From an uncultured Ruminococcus sp. (GTDB taxonomy: Bacteria > Bacillota > Clostridia > Oscillospirales > Acutalibacteraceae), in assembly GCA_902761375.1 (NCBI GenBank), contig CACWKB010000007.1, positions 1-56,319 on the forward strand: a DNA stretch of 56,319 nucleotides, given 5' to 3'. Positions 1-8,821 of this stretch are shown here, in pieces. Within the stretch, counting starts at the first letter, position 1; each line of letters opens with the position of its first letter. The position numbers and the translations under genes are program-made. A model generated the notes under the pieces. The model was not told where the DNA came from and searched no databases. It saw only the letters and a list, made by a program, of their open reading frames with translations.

Positions 1-1
1 C

Positions 2-784
2 GACACCTATGTATATATCCCCGGCTACGGAATGGACTCCATCAACTGCGCCTATACCTACGGCGGACCCAAGCTCACTATCCAGACTATCGAGGCTAAC
101 TTCGGCATAAAGATCGACCGCTACGCCGTGGTCGATTTCAAGAGCTTTATCAGCATCATCGACACCCTCGGCGGCGTCGATATCGAGATCACCGAAGACG
201 AGATCGAGTACATCAACTATCAGATGTACAAGAACCATCAGGTCAAGGATCGCCACACCATCAAGGATCCCGCGGGCGTTGTTCACCTTAACGGTCAGGA
301 AGCGCTTTGGTACGCGAGAAACCGCGGTCTGAGCAAGGGCGAGGACGGCAACGAGATCGGACTCGACGGCGACGACTGGGATCGCACCTCGCGTCAGCGC
401 AAGCTGCTCGAAACGCTGTTCAACAGCATGAAGGGCGCCGATCTGGGTCAGATCATCTCTATCGTCAGCCAGGTCGGTCCGCTGATCACCACCAACCTCA
501 AAAAGGACGAGATCACCTCGCTTGTAATGCGTTCGCTGACCTATCTGAGCTACGACGTGGTGCAGAACTACGTGCCCACCGAGGGACTTTGGTATTACAA
601 CAAGCCCGGCGACGAGAGCTGGGAACGCGCGGGCTCCTGCATCATCATAGCCGATATGGACGCGCAGCGGATGAAGCTTGCGCAGTTCATCTATGAGGAC
701 AGGCTCTCGGGCGGCAAGGCGGAGCCGGCGACCAAAGCCACCGAGGCAGCGACAAAGGCTCCCGAGACCACAAAGAAGCCGTGA
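2..784 (+). CDS. LytR-CpsA-Psr (LCP) family cell-wall polymer ligase, 5' end cut by window edge
   Basis: LCP proteins are membrane-anchored enzymes that move polyisoprenoid-linked glycopolymers onto peptidoglycan outside the cell. The reading frame is open from base 2, so the membrane anchor and the start of the catalytic domain lie to the left of the window. LCP hallmarks visible are the DFKSFISIIDTLGGVDIEI stretch (around residues 45-63 of the visible part), the YARNR arginine motif and the basic DRTSRQR helix. The protein ends in a Thr/Ala/Lys-rich tail (ATKATEAATKAPETTKKP). A two-tier hairpin follows 32 bp after the stop. A second LCP gene faces it from the other strand. The family call is firm; the polymer transferred cannot be told. 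Confidence 0.9.
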   Translation, partial: DTYVYIPGYGMDSINCAYTYGGPKLTIQTIEANFGIKIDRYAVVDFKSFISIIDTLGGVDIEITEDEIEYINYQMYKNHQVKDRHTIKDPAGVVHLNGQEALWYARNRGLSKGEDGNEIGLDGDDWDRTSRQRKLLETLFNSMKGADLGQIISIVSQVGPLITTNLKKDEITSLVMRSLTYLSYDVVQNYVPTEGLWYYNKPGDESWERAGSCIIIADMDAQRMKLAQFIYEDRLSGGKAEPATKATEAATKAPETTKKP

Positions 785-815
785 TCGAGGATCACCGTAT
801 AATATGAATAAGCAT

Positions 816-861
816 GGGCTTGGCTCCTGCTCGTTAATCGAGTGTTGAGCCAAGCCTTTTA
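816..861. terminator. Two-tier hairpin, copy 1 (probable bidirectional terminator)
   Basis: The outer arms GGCTTGGCTC and GAGCCAAGCC enclose an inner 5-bp stem GCTCG/CGAGT with loop TTAAT. A T-rich stretch follows. It lies between convergent LCP genes. Two further copies with the same architecture are at 1007-1056 and 5848-5891. Confidence 0.7.
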
Positions 862-961
862 GTCTTGTAATATTCCCGATAAAAAAGCCTGCTCAAAGGT
901 ATAAAACGGCGGCGCAAAACCTAACCGCTGATTGAGCGTGAAGGGCTTTATCTTTACCCTC

Positions 962-981
962 GGGTCGGTCGAGTCCGACCC
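962..981. repeat. GGGTCGG/CCGACCC hairpin module
   Basis: A perfect 7-bp inverted repeat with a 6-nt loop, followed by CCTGC. Related GTAGGGG-CGG hairpin modules occur inside the mosaic repeats near 25290 and 37240. It lies in the 784-1072 gap between the two hairpins and has no evident function. Confidence 0.4.
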
Positions 982-1006
982 CTGCGAGTGAAATGTGACA
1001 GAAAAA

Positions 1007-1056
1007 ACGGGCTTGGCTCCTACTCGTGAATCGAGTTTTGAGCCAAGCCCGTTTGT
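1007..1056. terminator. Two-tier hairpin, copy 2 (probable bidirectional terminator)
   Basis: Outer stem ACGGGCTTGGCTC/GAGCCAAGCCCGT is 13 bp and perfect. Inner stem ACTCG/CGAGT has loop TGAAT. A-rich sequence precedes it and T-rich sequence follows, so it can terminate transcription on either strand. It lies just past the stop of the minus-strand LCP gene. Confidence 0.75.
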
Positions 1057-1071
1057 TGTATTTTATCCGGT

Positions 1072-2349
1072 TTACTCGACCTTTTCGTAGTAAACGCTCA
1101 GGAACATCTCGTAGAACTTCTTCTCGTCGATGCGGAATTCGGCGTACTCCTCCTTGTTGAGAGTTGCCGAACCGGGGACGGAGACGAATTCAAAATCCAT
1201 GCCGTTTCCGGTGGCGACCTCCTTTGCAAGGTATGTCACCTTAGCCGGATTGAGGTTGGTGCAGGAATAGGGCGCGGAAGCGTTAAAGAGCGTCAGGGGC
1301 AGCGAAAGATCCTTTTTGGTTTTCTGGATGCCCGTCTGCAAAAACGATTTTACATAAGCTTTCTGCCGCTCCATACGCGCGAGGCTCGCGTTTGCGGAAT
1401 CGTGCGCACGCGAGCGCAGAAACGCTTCGCTCCATCTGCCTTCGAGGTGGTAGCTCTCTCCCTCCTCAAAGGAGTAAGCCAATCCGTTGTTGCCGTATAC
1501 CTCCACGGTATTCGGAGACACCACATCTATACCTCCGAGCGCGTCGTTAAGATAAACGATGCCGTCCAGATCGAGCGCGTAATATGTATTGACGGGAATA
1601 TTGTAGAAAAGCCTCTCTACGGTTCTCACCGTGTTCTCGCAGCTCGTTTCCTTGCCGTCGCCGAAAGCGTAGGCAAGACAGATCTGCATCTCCTCCATGC
1701 CGGTGTAGGTGCCGTTCTTGGAGTAAACCGCGACCTCGGTCATCGTGTCTCGCGGAATGGGGATCATCTTGATCTTTCCGGCGTCGGTATCGATCGCCAT
1801 CAGCACCAGCGCGTCGGACTGACCCATAGCGCCGCCGTACTTATACTCATCCTCAAGATTTTTCTTGTCGACGCCGATAAACAGCATCGAGGTGATATTC
1901 TCATTCAGCTTATAGGTCGAGCCGTCATAGACGATATATTTTCCGTTTTCCTGGACTTCCGCCTCGATCTCATCGGACTTGGGCGAAATAATGTTGATAT
2001 CCTTGCTGAACATCTCGCTCTGTCCCTTCAAAACGAGGAAAACTGCGGTTCCGACTAAGAGCAGCACCAACGCGAGCAGACCCGAAACGATGCCAATGAG
2101 CACCTTCTGCCATTTTTTGAGGCGTTTTTTGTGATGATGCTTGTGATGACTGTGTCGGTGATGAGTAGAGGAGTCCGAATGCGAGGACGAGTGCGAATGT
2201 CGGTGTCGGCGGGGTCTTATGAAAACATAATCCTCCATATCGTCCTTGGTCGACCTTGCGTCACGCGGAGTTTCTATCCGTTCGCCCTCTGCCGTCAGTG
2301 TCTCCGAAATATCATCAAAGCTTCTGTTATCATTAGATTGTAGGTTCAT
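1072..2349 (-). CDS. LCP family cell-wall polymer ligase with His/Ser-rich cytoplasmic head
   Basis: A second LCP-type transferase, 425 aa. The N-terminal ~80 residues are cytoplasmic and strikingly rich in His, Ser and Lys (HRHSHSSSHSDSSTHHRHSHH). One membrane span follows (about residues 84-110, VLIGIVSGLLALVLLLVGTA), then the extracellular LCP domain with FIGVDKK, PRDTMTEV, LGGIDVVSPN and FLRSRAHDSANASLARMERQ motifs. The start codon lies 17 bp inside the end of the sortase gene, so the two are co-transcribed and probably translationally coupled. Pairing with a sortase recalls Actinomyces, where an LCP enzyme glycosylates a sortase substrate; applying that here is inference. The His-rich head could bind metal, but this is untested. 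Confidence 0.88.
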   Translation of the reverse strand: MNLQSNDNRSFDDISETLTAEGERIETPRDARSTKDDMEDYVFIRPRRHRHSHSSSHSDSSTHHRHSHHKHHHKKRLKKWQKVLIGIVSGLLALVLLLVGTAVFLVLKGQSEMFSKDINIISPKSDEIEAEVQENGKYIVYDGSTYKLNENITSMLFIGVDKKNLEDEYKYGGAMGQSDALVLMAIDTDAGKIKMIPIPRDTMTEVAVYSKNGTYTGMEEMQICLAYAFGDGKETSCENTVRTVERLFYNIPVNTYYALDLDGIVYLNDALGGIDVVSPNTVEVYGNNGLAYSFEEGESYHLEGRWSEAFLRSRAHDSANASLARMERQKAYVKSFLQTGIQKTKKDLSLPLTLFNASAPYSCTNLNPAKVTYLAKEVATGNGMDFEFVSVPGSATLNKEEYAEFRIDEKKFYEMFLSVYYEKVE

Positions 2350-3154
2350 CGTTAATAAGTACTCCCTGTACCAAATACCTTCCGTCTCCGCCGTTGAGAC
2401 ATGTGCTGAGAACGATCATCTTACTGTCAAGCGACAGCGGAGTGCTGCTGCGGACATTTGCGCTCACCGACCTCGGATTCTTTGCCTGGTCAAGCCACTT
2501 TTGAAACACATCGTCTTTGGTAAAGTCGTATGAATTCATGATATGCCTTGAATCATAATCGAAAGCGGTCACGATCTCATACGTCAGTCTGCGGTTGTCG
2601 GTGTAAATATATATATACGGATGACTGTCAAAAAAGTCCTTGTCTTCAAAATAATGGAGGGTCGCAAACATCGAGCCGTTTCTCATGTTGTGACCGTACA
2701 GCAGAGTGACGCGGTCTGTCCAGTCCTTTTTGTTGCAGGACTGAGTGTAGATCGCCCCGGGAAAGCTGTAGTTCTTGTAGATATCGTGATCGAGATAGAA
2801 GTTATCCTCGGTGGGGCTTTGCACAACGGGGTAGTTGACGTTGGTGTCGGGGATATATATCCACGCGTAGATGTCGGGATTGTCGCTGCTGAGCTGCACG
2901 ATATTCGCCTTGCTCTCGACCTTCTTCTTGGTAGTTTCCGGTACGGTCTCGACCGGAAGGCTGTACGAAGGCTCGGTATAGTCTTCGGTTCCGGAAACGG
3001 GCTCGGGCGCATAAGATGCGGCGATGCTCTCATACATATCCTGAGTTTGCTTCTCGCTGACAGTCTTATATATCAAAAATACGCAGGCGCCCAAGCATAT
3101 CAGTCCGAACACCACGATAATGGCGATCAGAACAACATTGCGTTTTCTTTTCAT
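2333..3154 (-). CDS. srtB: Class B sortase
   Basis: Transpeptidase that cleaves a sorting signal between Thr and Gly and attaches the protein to peptidoglycan. The protein has 273 aa: a single N-terminal membrane anchor (residues 7-29), a linker, and a class B catalytic domain. The triad is readable as His155 (YGHNMRNGSMF), Cys252 (VLSTC) and Arg259 (GDGRYLVQG). The start ATG follows GAGGA with good spacing. The gene overlaps the downstream LCP gene by 17 bp. Upstream on the same strand is a small protein with an SPKTG sorting signal. Clostridioides difficile SrtB is a class B sortase known to accept (S/P)PxTG, so that peptide is the natural substrate candidate. Confidence 0.93.
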   Translation of the reverse strand: MKRKRNVVLIAIIVVFGLICLGACVFLIYKTVSEKQTQDMYESIAASYAPEPVSGTEDYTEPSYSLPVETVPETTKKKVESKANIVQLSSDNPDIYAWIYIPDTNVNYPVVQSPTEDNFYLDHDIYKNYSFPGAIYTQSCNKKDWTDRVTLLYGHNMRNGSMFATLHYFEDKDFFDSHPYIYIYTDNRRLTYEIVTAFDYDSRHIMNSYDFTKDDVFQKWLDQAKNPRSVSANVRSSTPLSLDSKMIVLSTCLNGGDGRYLVQGVLINDEPTI

Positions 3155-3230
3155 ATAATCAATCCTCTGATACTAATACTATCTTCTGATAAAACGATTC
3201 GGTATTAAAAGGAATAAATTGGTTTCAGGA

Positions 3231-3259
3231 AAAAAAGCCTCTGTATCAGAGGCTTTTTT
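3231..3259. terminator. Hairpin between SPKTG peptide gene and srtB
   Basis: GCCTCTG TAT CAGAGGC, with A7 before and T6 after, so it works on either strand. It sits after the SPKTG peptide gene and before srtB, which suggests the short peptide mRNA is made in excess over the sortase-LCP message. Confidence 0.75.
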
Positions 3260-3271
3260 GACCCTTAATAA

Positions 3272-3508
3272 TTACTTTCTTGACTTTGCAAGAACCGCAG
3301 TAGCAGCGCCGCAGGCAGCAAGTGAAAGTGCGATAGTGGCGAAGACTGCCATCTCGTTCGAGCCGGTCTTGGGAGATTCGGAATCCTTGGGAGTTCCGGG
3401 CTCGGTGGGAGTAGTAGCTACGGGGCTGTCAACGCTGACAGCAAACGCAGGTACTGCCGAGAAAGCAACGATAAGTGCCGCAGCAAGGGCTGCAATTAAC
3501 TTTTTCAT
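3272..3508 (-). CDS. Tiny sortase-anchored surface peptide (SPKTG sorting signal)
   Basis: 78 aa. The start at 3508 is chosen because AGGAGG (3517-3522) lies 8 bases upstream of MKKLIAAL; a longer reading from 3547 has no ribosome site. Parts in order: signal peptide (1-23, cut after AFA), a 21-residue Pro/Thr/Ser/Glu-rich stretch, SPKTG at 45-49, a hydrophobic span (52-73) and the basic tail AKSRK. That is a complete cell-wall sorting signal. Cleavage by signal peptidase and sortase would leave only about 25 residues on peptidoglycan. No fold is recognised. The adjacent class B sortase is the likely anchoring enzyme. It could be a surface spacer, a glycan acceptor for the LCP enzyme or a signalling peptide; which one is unknown. 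Confidence 0.8.
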   Translation of the reverse strand: MKKLIAALAAALIVAFSAVPAFAVSVDSPVATTPTEPGTPKDSESPKTGSNEMAVFATIALSLAACGAATAVLAKSRK

Positions 3509-3686
3509 GATAATTACCTCCTGTATCAGGCTGTAAACAGCCGACAATACTTTTTAGTGCCTTTATTATAGCACAGCTTTTTTTAAAAGTAAAGAGTAAA
3601 ATTTTGAAAACCATCATTTTTTGAACAAATTTTTACACTTCACTGAATTTTCTTTCATTTCACCACGCATTAATACGCTATTTTAC

Positions 3687-3715
3687 TTGCATATATTCGG
3701 GCAAAAGAGTATAAT
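3687..3715 (+). promoter_or_regulatory. Sigma-A promoter of nadA-mnmA
   Basis: TTGCAT (3687-3692), 17-bp spacer, TATAAT (3710-3715), about 60 bp before the nadA start. A GC-rich self-complementary stretch (about 3728-3750) lies in the leader. Confidence 0.75.
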
Positions 3716-3775
3716 TGATTACATCAGGGCGCGCCGGTTCGCGCGGCGCCGTCCCAGACAAAGGAGAGATCGATA

Positions 3776-4690
3776 ATGAATACAGCTCAGCTTCAGCAGG
3801 AAATAATCAAATTAAAGAATGAAAAGGACGTTTGCATCCTCGCCCACAGCTATCAGGCTCACGAGATCTGCGAGATCGCGGACTTCACGGGCGACAGCTT
3901 CAAGCTCAGCGTCGACGCGTCGAAGGTCGAGAATAAGACCATCCTGATGTGCGGCGTGCGCTTCATGGCGGAAACCTGCAAGATACTCTCCCCCGAAAAG
4001 CGAGTGATCCTCGCCCAGCCCATCGCCGGCTGCGCGATGGCGGATCAGATGGACAGAGAGCTGATCGCTCAGGTCAAGGAGCAGTACCCCGACTACACCG
4101 TGGTCGCCTACATCAACACCACCGCCGACCTCAAAACGATCTGCGACGTCTGCGTCACCAGCTCCTCGGCGGTCAAGATCGTCAATAAGATCGAAAACAA
4201 AAACATCCTCTTTATCCCCGACTGCAACCTTGGCGCTCACGTGGCGGCTCAGTGTCCCGACAAGAACATCAAGCTGCTCAACGGCGGCTGTCCCATCCAC
4301 GCCTGCGTCACCGTTGACGACGTAAGGGCGGCAAAGGCGCTTCACCCCGACGCGGAGCTTTTGGTGCATCCCGAGTGCGTGCCCGCGGTCTGCGCTATGG
4401 CGGATTACGTCGGCTCCACCTCCGGCATCATGGACTATGCCGTGAAGAGCGACAAAAAGGAGTTCATCATCGGCACCGAGATCAGCATCGCCGAGCACCT
4501 GCAGTATATGTGTCCCGACAAGACCTTCCATATCCTCAGCCTCAAGCTCATCTGCCCCAACATGAAGGCGACGACCCTTGTGGATGTATACAACTGCCTC
4601 ACCGGAAACGGCGGCGAGGAGCTTGTAATGGACGAAAAGACTATCGCCGACGCGAGGAAGTGCATCGACGAGATGATCAGGCTCGGATAA
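3776..4690 (+). CDS. nadA: Quinolinate synthase
   Basis: 4Fe-4S enzyme that condenses iminoaspartate with dihydroxyacetone phosphate to make quinolinate for de novo NAD synthesis. 304 aa, normal for NadA. The active-site HSYQ (in ILAHSYQ) occurs near the N-terminus. The three expected cluster cysteines are in MCGVRFMAET, NGGCPIHACV and ICPNMKATT. AAGGAG at 3761-3766 fixes the start. The usual partners nadB and nadC are not beside it; instead mnmA follows after 18 bp, probably on the same transcript. Confidence 0.95.
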   Translation: MNTAQLQQEIIKLKNEKDVCILAHSYQAHEICEIADFTGDSFKLSVDASKVENKTILMCGVRFMAETCKILSPEKRVILAQPIAGCAMADQMDRELIAQVKEQYPDYTVVAYINTTADLKTICDVCVTSSSAVKIVNKIENKNILFIPDCNLGAHVAAQCPDKNIKLLNGGCPIHACVTVDDVRAAKALHPDAELLVHPECVPAVCAMADYVGSTSGIMDYAVKSDKKEFIIGTEISIAEHLQYMCPDKTFHILSLKLICPNMKATTLVDVYNCLTGNGGEELVMDEKTIADARKCIDEMIRLG

Positions 4691-4708
4691 GGCTTTTACG
4701 GATCGGTA

Positions 4709-5791
4709 ATGACTATGACACAGAAAAAGGCGTTGATCGCCATGAGCGGCGGAGTTGACAGCTCCGTCGCGGCTTTTTTGACAATAAAGGCGGGCTATGA
4801 ATGCTCGGGCGTAACCCTGAAGCTCTTTGACAACGACGAGCTCAGCCTGCCCGCCGAAAAGACCTGCTGCTCGGCCGACGACGTCGAGGACGCGCGCAGC
4901 GTCTGCCGCAGGTTAGGCATACCCCACCACGTTTACAATTTCAAGGACAGCTTCCGCGATTCCGTGATCGCGCGGTTTATCGGCGCCTACGAGACCGGCG
5001 GCACGCCGAATCCCTGCATCGACTGCAACCGCTTCATAAAATTCGAGCGGCTGCTCCGCAGAGCCGACGAACTCGGCTTCGACAAGGTCGTCACGGGACA
5101 TTACGCACGAGTAGAATATGACAATAACAGCGGACGCTGGCTGCTCAAAAAGGGAGCCGACCCCTCAAAGGATCAGAGCTACGTGCTCTATTCGCTGACT
5201 CAGCGCCAGCTCAGCCGCACGCTCTTTCCGCTCGGCGAGATGAGCAAGGACGAGGCGCGCTCATTAGCTGAGGAGCTCGGGCTGATAAACGCCAAAAAGC
5301 GCGACAGCCAGGACATCTGCTTTGTTCCGGACGGCGATTACGCCGCGTTCATCGAGAAGTTCACGGGCAATTCATATCCCCACGGCGATTTCGTCGACGA
5401 AAACGGAAGGGTTCTCGGCGAGCACAAGGGCATCATCCGCTACACGATCGGTCAGCGCAAGGGACTCGGGCTCGCTCTGCCGCATCCGATGTACGTCAAG
5501 GAGAAGGACTTGGAGAACAACCGCGTCATCCTCTGCGAGAACGAGGGGCTGTTCTCGCGCGAGGTCATCGCGCACGATATCAACCTCATCTCGGTCGAGC
5601 GCCTCGACAGCCCCCTTCGCGTCAGGGCGCGCGTGCGCTACAACCAGAGCGAGCAGCCCGCGACCGCAGTCCGGCTCGGCGACGACACCCTCAGCGTGAC
5701 CTTCGACGAGCCCCAGAGGGCGATATGCAGGGGTCAGGCGGTCGTGCTGTACGACGGAGATACCGTTGTCGGCGGCGGAACGATAGCATAG
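4709..5791 (+). CDS. mnmA: tRNA-specific 2-thiouridylase
   Basis: Makes 2-thiouridine at the wobble position (U34) of tRNA-Lys, -Glu and -Gln, using ATP and sulfur relayed from a cysteine desulfurase. 360 aa. The PP-loop SGGVDSS lies at residues 13-19. The catalytic cysteines are Cys103 in NPCIDCNRFIKF and the later Cys in RDSQDICFVPDGDY. The C-terminal barrel follows. The start could be the first ATG (4709) or the third codon, also ATG. No cysteine desulfurase lies nearby. The gene ends about 57 bp before a two-tier hairpin. Confidence 0.96.
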   Translation: MTMTQKKALIAMSGGVDSSVAAFLTIKAGYECSGVTLKLFDNDELSLPAEKTCCSADDVEDARSVCRRLGIPHHVYNFKDSFRDSVIARFIGAYETGGTPNPCIDCNRFIKFERLLRRADELGFDKVVTGHYARVEYDNNSGRWLLKKGADPSKDQSYVLYSLTQRQLSRTLFPLGEMSKDEARSLAEELGLINAKKRDSQDICFVPDGDYAAFIEKFTGNSYPHGDFVDENGRVLGEHKGIIRYTIGQRKGLGLALPHPMYVKEKDLENNRVILCENEGLFSREVIAHDINLISVERLDSPLRVRARVRYNQSEQPATAVRLGDDTLSVTFDEPQRAICRGQAVVLYDGDTVVGGGTIA

Positions 5792-5847
5792 CAGCTACAG
5801 AAATTCGCCGCAGGTCTGATAGATTCATTCGCATGACAGAATACAAA

Positions 5848-5891
5848 ATGGCAGGACTCTTACTCAGGAATTGAGTTTGAGCCCTGCCATT
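5848..5891. terminator. Two-tier hairpin, copy 3 (probable bidirectional terminator)
   Basis: Outer arms ATGGCAGGACTC and GAGCCCTGCCAT pair with one mismatch. Inner stem ACTCA/TGAGT has loop GGAAT. Compared with copies 1 and 2 the inner pair has changed from G-C to A-T on both sides. It lies between convergent mnmA and aroK. Confidence 0.72.
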
Positions 5892-5897
5892 ATTATG

Positions 5898-6392
5898 TTA
5901 TGATATTATGCCGATAAGCTTTTCAACGGCGTCCTCGATATCGCCGTCCTCTATCCTAACGGTGACGTCCGCGTAGCGTGAATACAGCGGTTCGCGCGCG
6001 AGGTAGACCTGCTCGAGCGTTTCGTTTTTGTGAAAGGCGATGCCGCGCGTCTTGATGTTGCGGACGCGCCGAACTATCTCCTCATACGGCACGTCGATGT
6101 ATACGACCGTGCCGAGCGCCTTCAGATGAGCCATCGCGCTCTCGGACAGCACCATCGAGCCGCCCGTGGCTACCACGGTGCGGTCGCAGCCGAGCTCCTC
6201 GCCCACCTCGCGTTCAAGCTTGAGGAAGGCGTCCAAGCCGTCCTCGTCGAGGATGCGCTGCAGCGGCTTGTCCGCGCGGCGGCTGATTATCAGGTCGGTG
6301 TCGATGAAGGAAAAGCCGAGGGCTTTTGCAAGCAGAACGCCCAGCGTGCTTTTTCCGGAGCCGGGCATCCCGATCAGTATCGTGTTGCTCAT
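5898..6392 (-). CDS. aroK: Shikimate kinase
   Basis: Phosphorylates shikimate at the 3-hydroxyl in the chorismate pathway. 164 aa, normal length. Walker A is GMPGSGKST near the N-terminus, followed by the FIDTD shikimate-binding stretch, the FLKLEREVGEE region and ATGGSMVLS. The gene starts 1 bp after the pyruvate kinase stop, so the pair is one operon. No other aro genes are in the window. The link to pyk puts two PEP-related enzymes on one message, although shikimate kinase itself does not use PEP. Confidence 0.93.
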   Translation of the reverse strand: MSNTILIGMPGSGKSTLGVLLAKALGFSFIDTDLIISRRADKPLQRILDEDGLDAFLKLEREVGEELGCDRTVVATGGSMVLSESAMAHLKALGTVVYIDVPYEEIVRRVRNIKTRGIAFHKNETLEQVYLAREPLYSRYADVTVRIEDGDIEDAVEKLIGIIS

Positions 6393-6393
6393 A

Positions 6394-7839
<1,446 letters not shown>

Positions 7840-7883
7840 ATAAAACATCTCCCTACTTATTGATACTAAAAATATATAATAGT

Positions 7884-7912
7884 ATTATACAATAATTTCA
7901 TCATTATTTCAA
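7884..7912 (-). promoter_or_regulatory. Sigma-A promoter of pyk-aroK
   Basis: On the minus strand: TTGAAA (7907-7912), 17-bp spacer, TATAAT (7884-7889), about 45 bp before the pyk start. Confidence 0.75.
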
Positions 7913-7955
7913 TGTTTTTTCTACATTTTACGCAAATACGGCATTGTAACAAAAT

Positions 7956-8031
7956 TGACCCTGCCGATTTGAGCAATATCACCATAATGCGGCGTCAAGG
8001 GCAGCCGAGTCGCAAAGGATCATTAGGGTCA
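7956..8031. other. Inverted arms in the pyk-ferredoxin gap
   Basis: TGACCCT (7956-7962) and AGGGTCA (8025-8031) are perfect complements and lie between the divergent pyk and ferredoxin promoters. CTGCC and GGCAG inside can also pair. It could be an operator or chance. Nothing else is seen in the gap 7840-8087 apart from the pyk promoter. Confidence 0.25.
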
Positions 8032-8087
8032 TATTCACAAACAATCGCGGTTCTTTTTAGGCAAAACAGATAAATTTTTGAAATTAC

Positions 8088-8115
8088 TTGCAATTGTGAA
8101 AATCTATGCTACAAT
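8088..8115 (+). promoter_or_regulatory. Promoter of the ferredoxin gene
   Basis: TTGCAA (8088-8093), 16-bp spacer, TACAAT (8110-8115). AAGGAGGTG follows 16 bases later. Confidence 0.65.
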
Positions 8116-8148
8116 AAAATTGAAACCATATAAGGAGGTGGACAATAG

Positions 8149-8319
8149 ATGGCATATGTAATTTCAGATGAGTGCATTATGTGCGGCGCTTGCGCGGACG
8201 AGTGTCCCTGCTCCGCTATTTCCGAGGGTGACGGCAAGTATGTAATCGACGCTGACGCTTGCGTAGATTGCGGTTCTTGTGCCGAGGTTTGCCCTGTAGG
8301 AGCTCCTCAGGAGGGCTGA
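8149..8319 (+). CDS. 2[4Fe-4S] ferredoxin
   Basis: Small electron carrier of 56 aa, typical of anaerobic Clostridia, where it serves pyruvate:ferredoxin oxidoreductase and hydrogenase. Two CxxCxxCxxxC sets are readable: CIMCGACADECPCSAI and CVDCGSCAEVCPVGAP. An extra Cys follows the first set (CPC). A strong AAGGAGGTG site lies 9 bases before the ATG. It has its own promoter and its own terminator, so it is a monocistronic, probably highly expressed gene. Confidence 0.95.
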   Translation: MAYVISDECIMCGACADECPCSAISEGDGKYVIDADACVDCGSCAEVCPVGAPQEG

Positions 8320-8336
8320 TCACACATACCAAACGG

Positions 8337-8360
8337 CGGCAGGTTTTCCTGCCGTCTTTT
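8337..8360 (+). terminator. Terminator of the ferredoxin gene
   Basis: CGGCAGG TTTT CCTGCCG, then TCTTTTATTTTT. Confidence 0.85.
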
Positions 8361-8821
8361 ATTTTTGCGCTTTTTCCTGTCAATATCTGCTGTATTGTTA
8401 AAGATATATAGTGAAAATAGAAATTTTATGTTTAATTTCTGCGATATGCACAATTTCAGTAGCGCGGCTGCAACAATTGAGATATAATGTATTTTTGGAA
8501 GTTTCATCCTCATAAAGCGACACTCGCTGTATCGGACGCAGGTTTTCTCTGTATTACATAGGTTTAGCATTGTAAACACCAAGCAAAACGCACCGGATCA
8601 GTCACAGGTTATTTTTAATTGGCTTTGGAGTACAGGCAGGATAAAGAGCAATAATCGGTTTGATAATTGACAGAATCAGCAAAACCTTTGGAAAGAGCTT
8701 AAAGCAATACCTTCGGAAAGAGTTTAAAAAGTTGAGACAGGACAACAAACCCATAGAGTAAATCAACGTCTGATAGGAGCAGCATTAAGTCGCTAATTAC
8801 GTAAAAAAGGGGGCAGGAATT
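8361..8821. other. AT-rich intergenic stretch, no gene recognised
   Basis: About 460 bp with no credible gene. An imperfect direct repeat of about 18 bp is seen: CCTTTGGAAAGAGCTTAAA near 8684 and CCTTCGGAAAGAGTTTAAA near 8711. Short open frames on the minus strand lack ribosome sites and protein-like composition. No convincing promoter for the downstream methyltransferase was found. Confidence 0.4.

Noticed and set aside
3219..3536. Plus-strand 105-aa frame opposite the SPKTG peptide gene
   Set aside because: The minus-strand frame has AGGAGG, a signal peptide and a sorting signal; the opposite frame has none.
8307..8582. Minus-strand 91-aa frame beyond the ferredoxin gene
   Set aside because: It overlaps the ferredoxin end and its terminator, has no ribosome site and no protein-like pattern.
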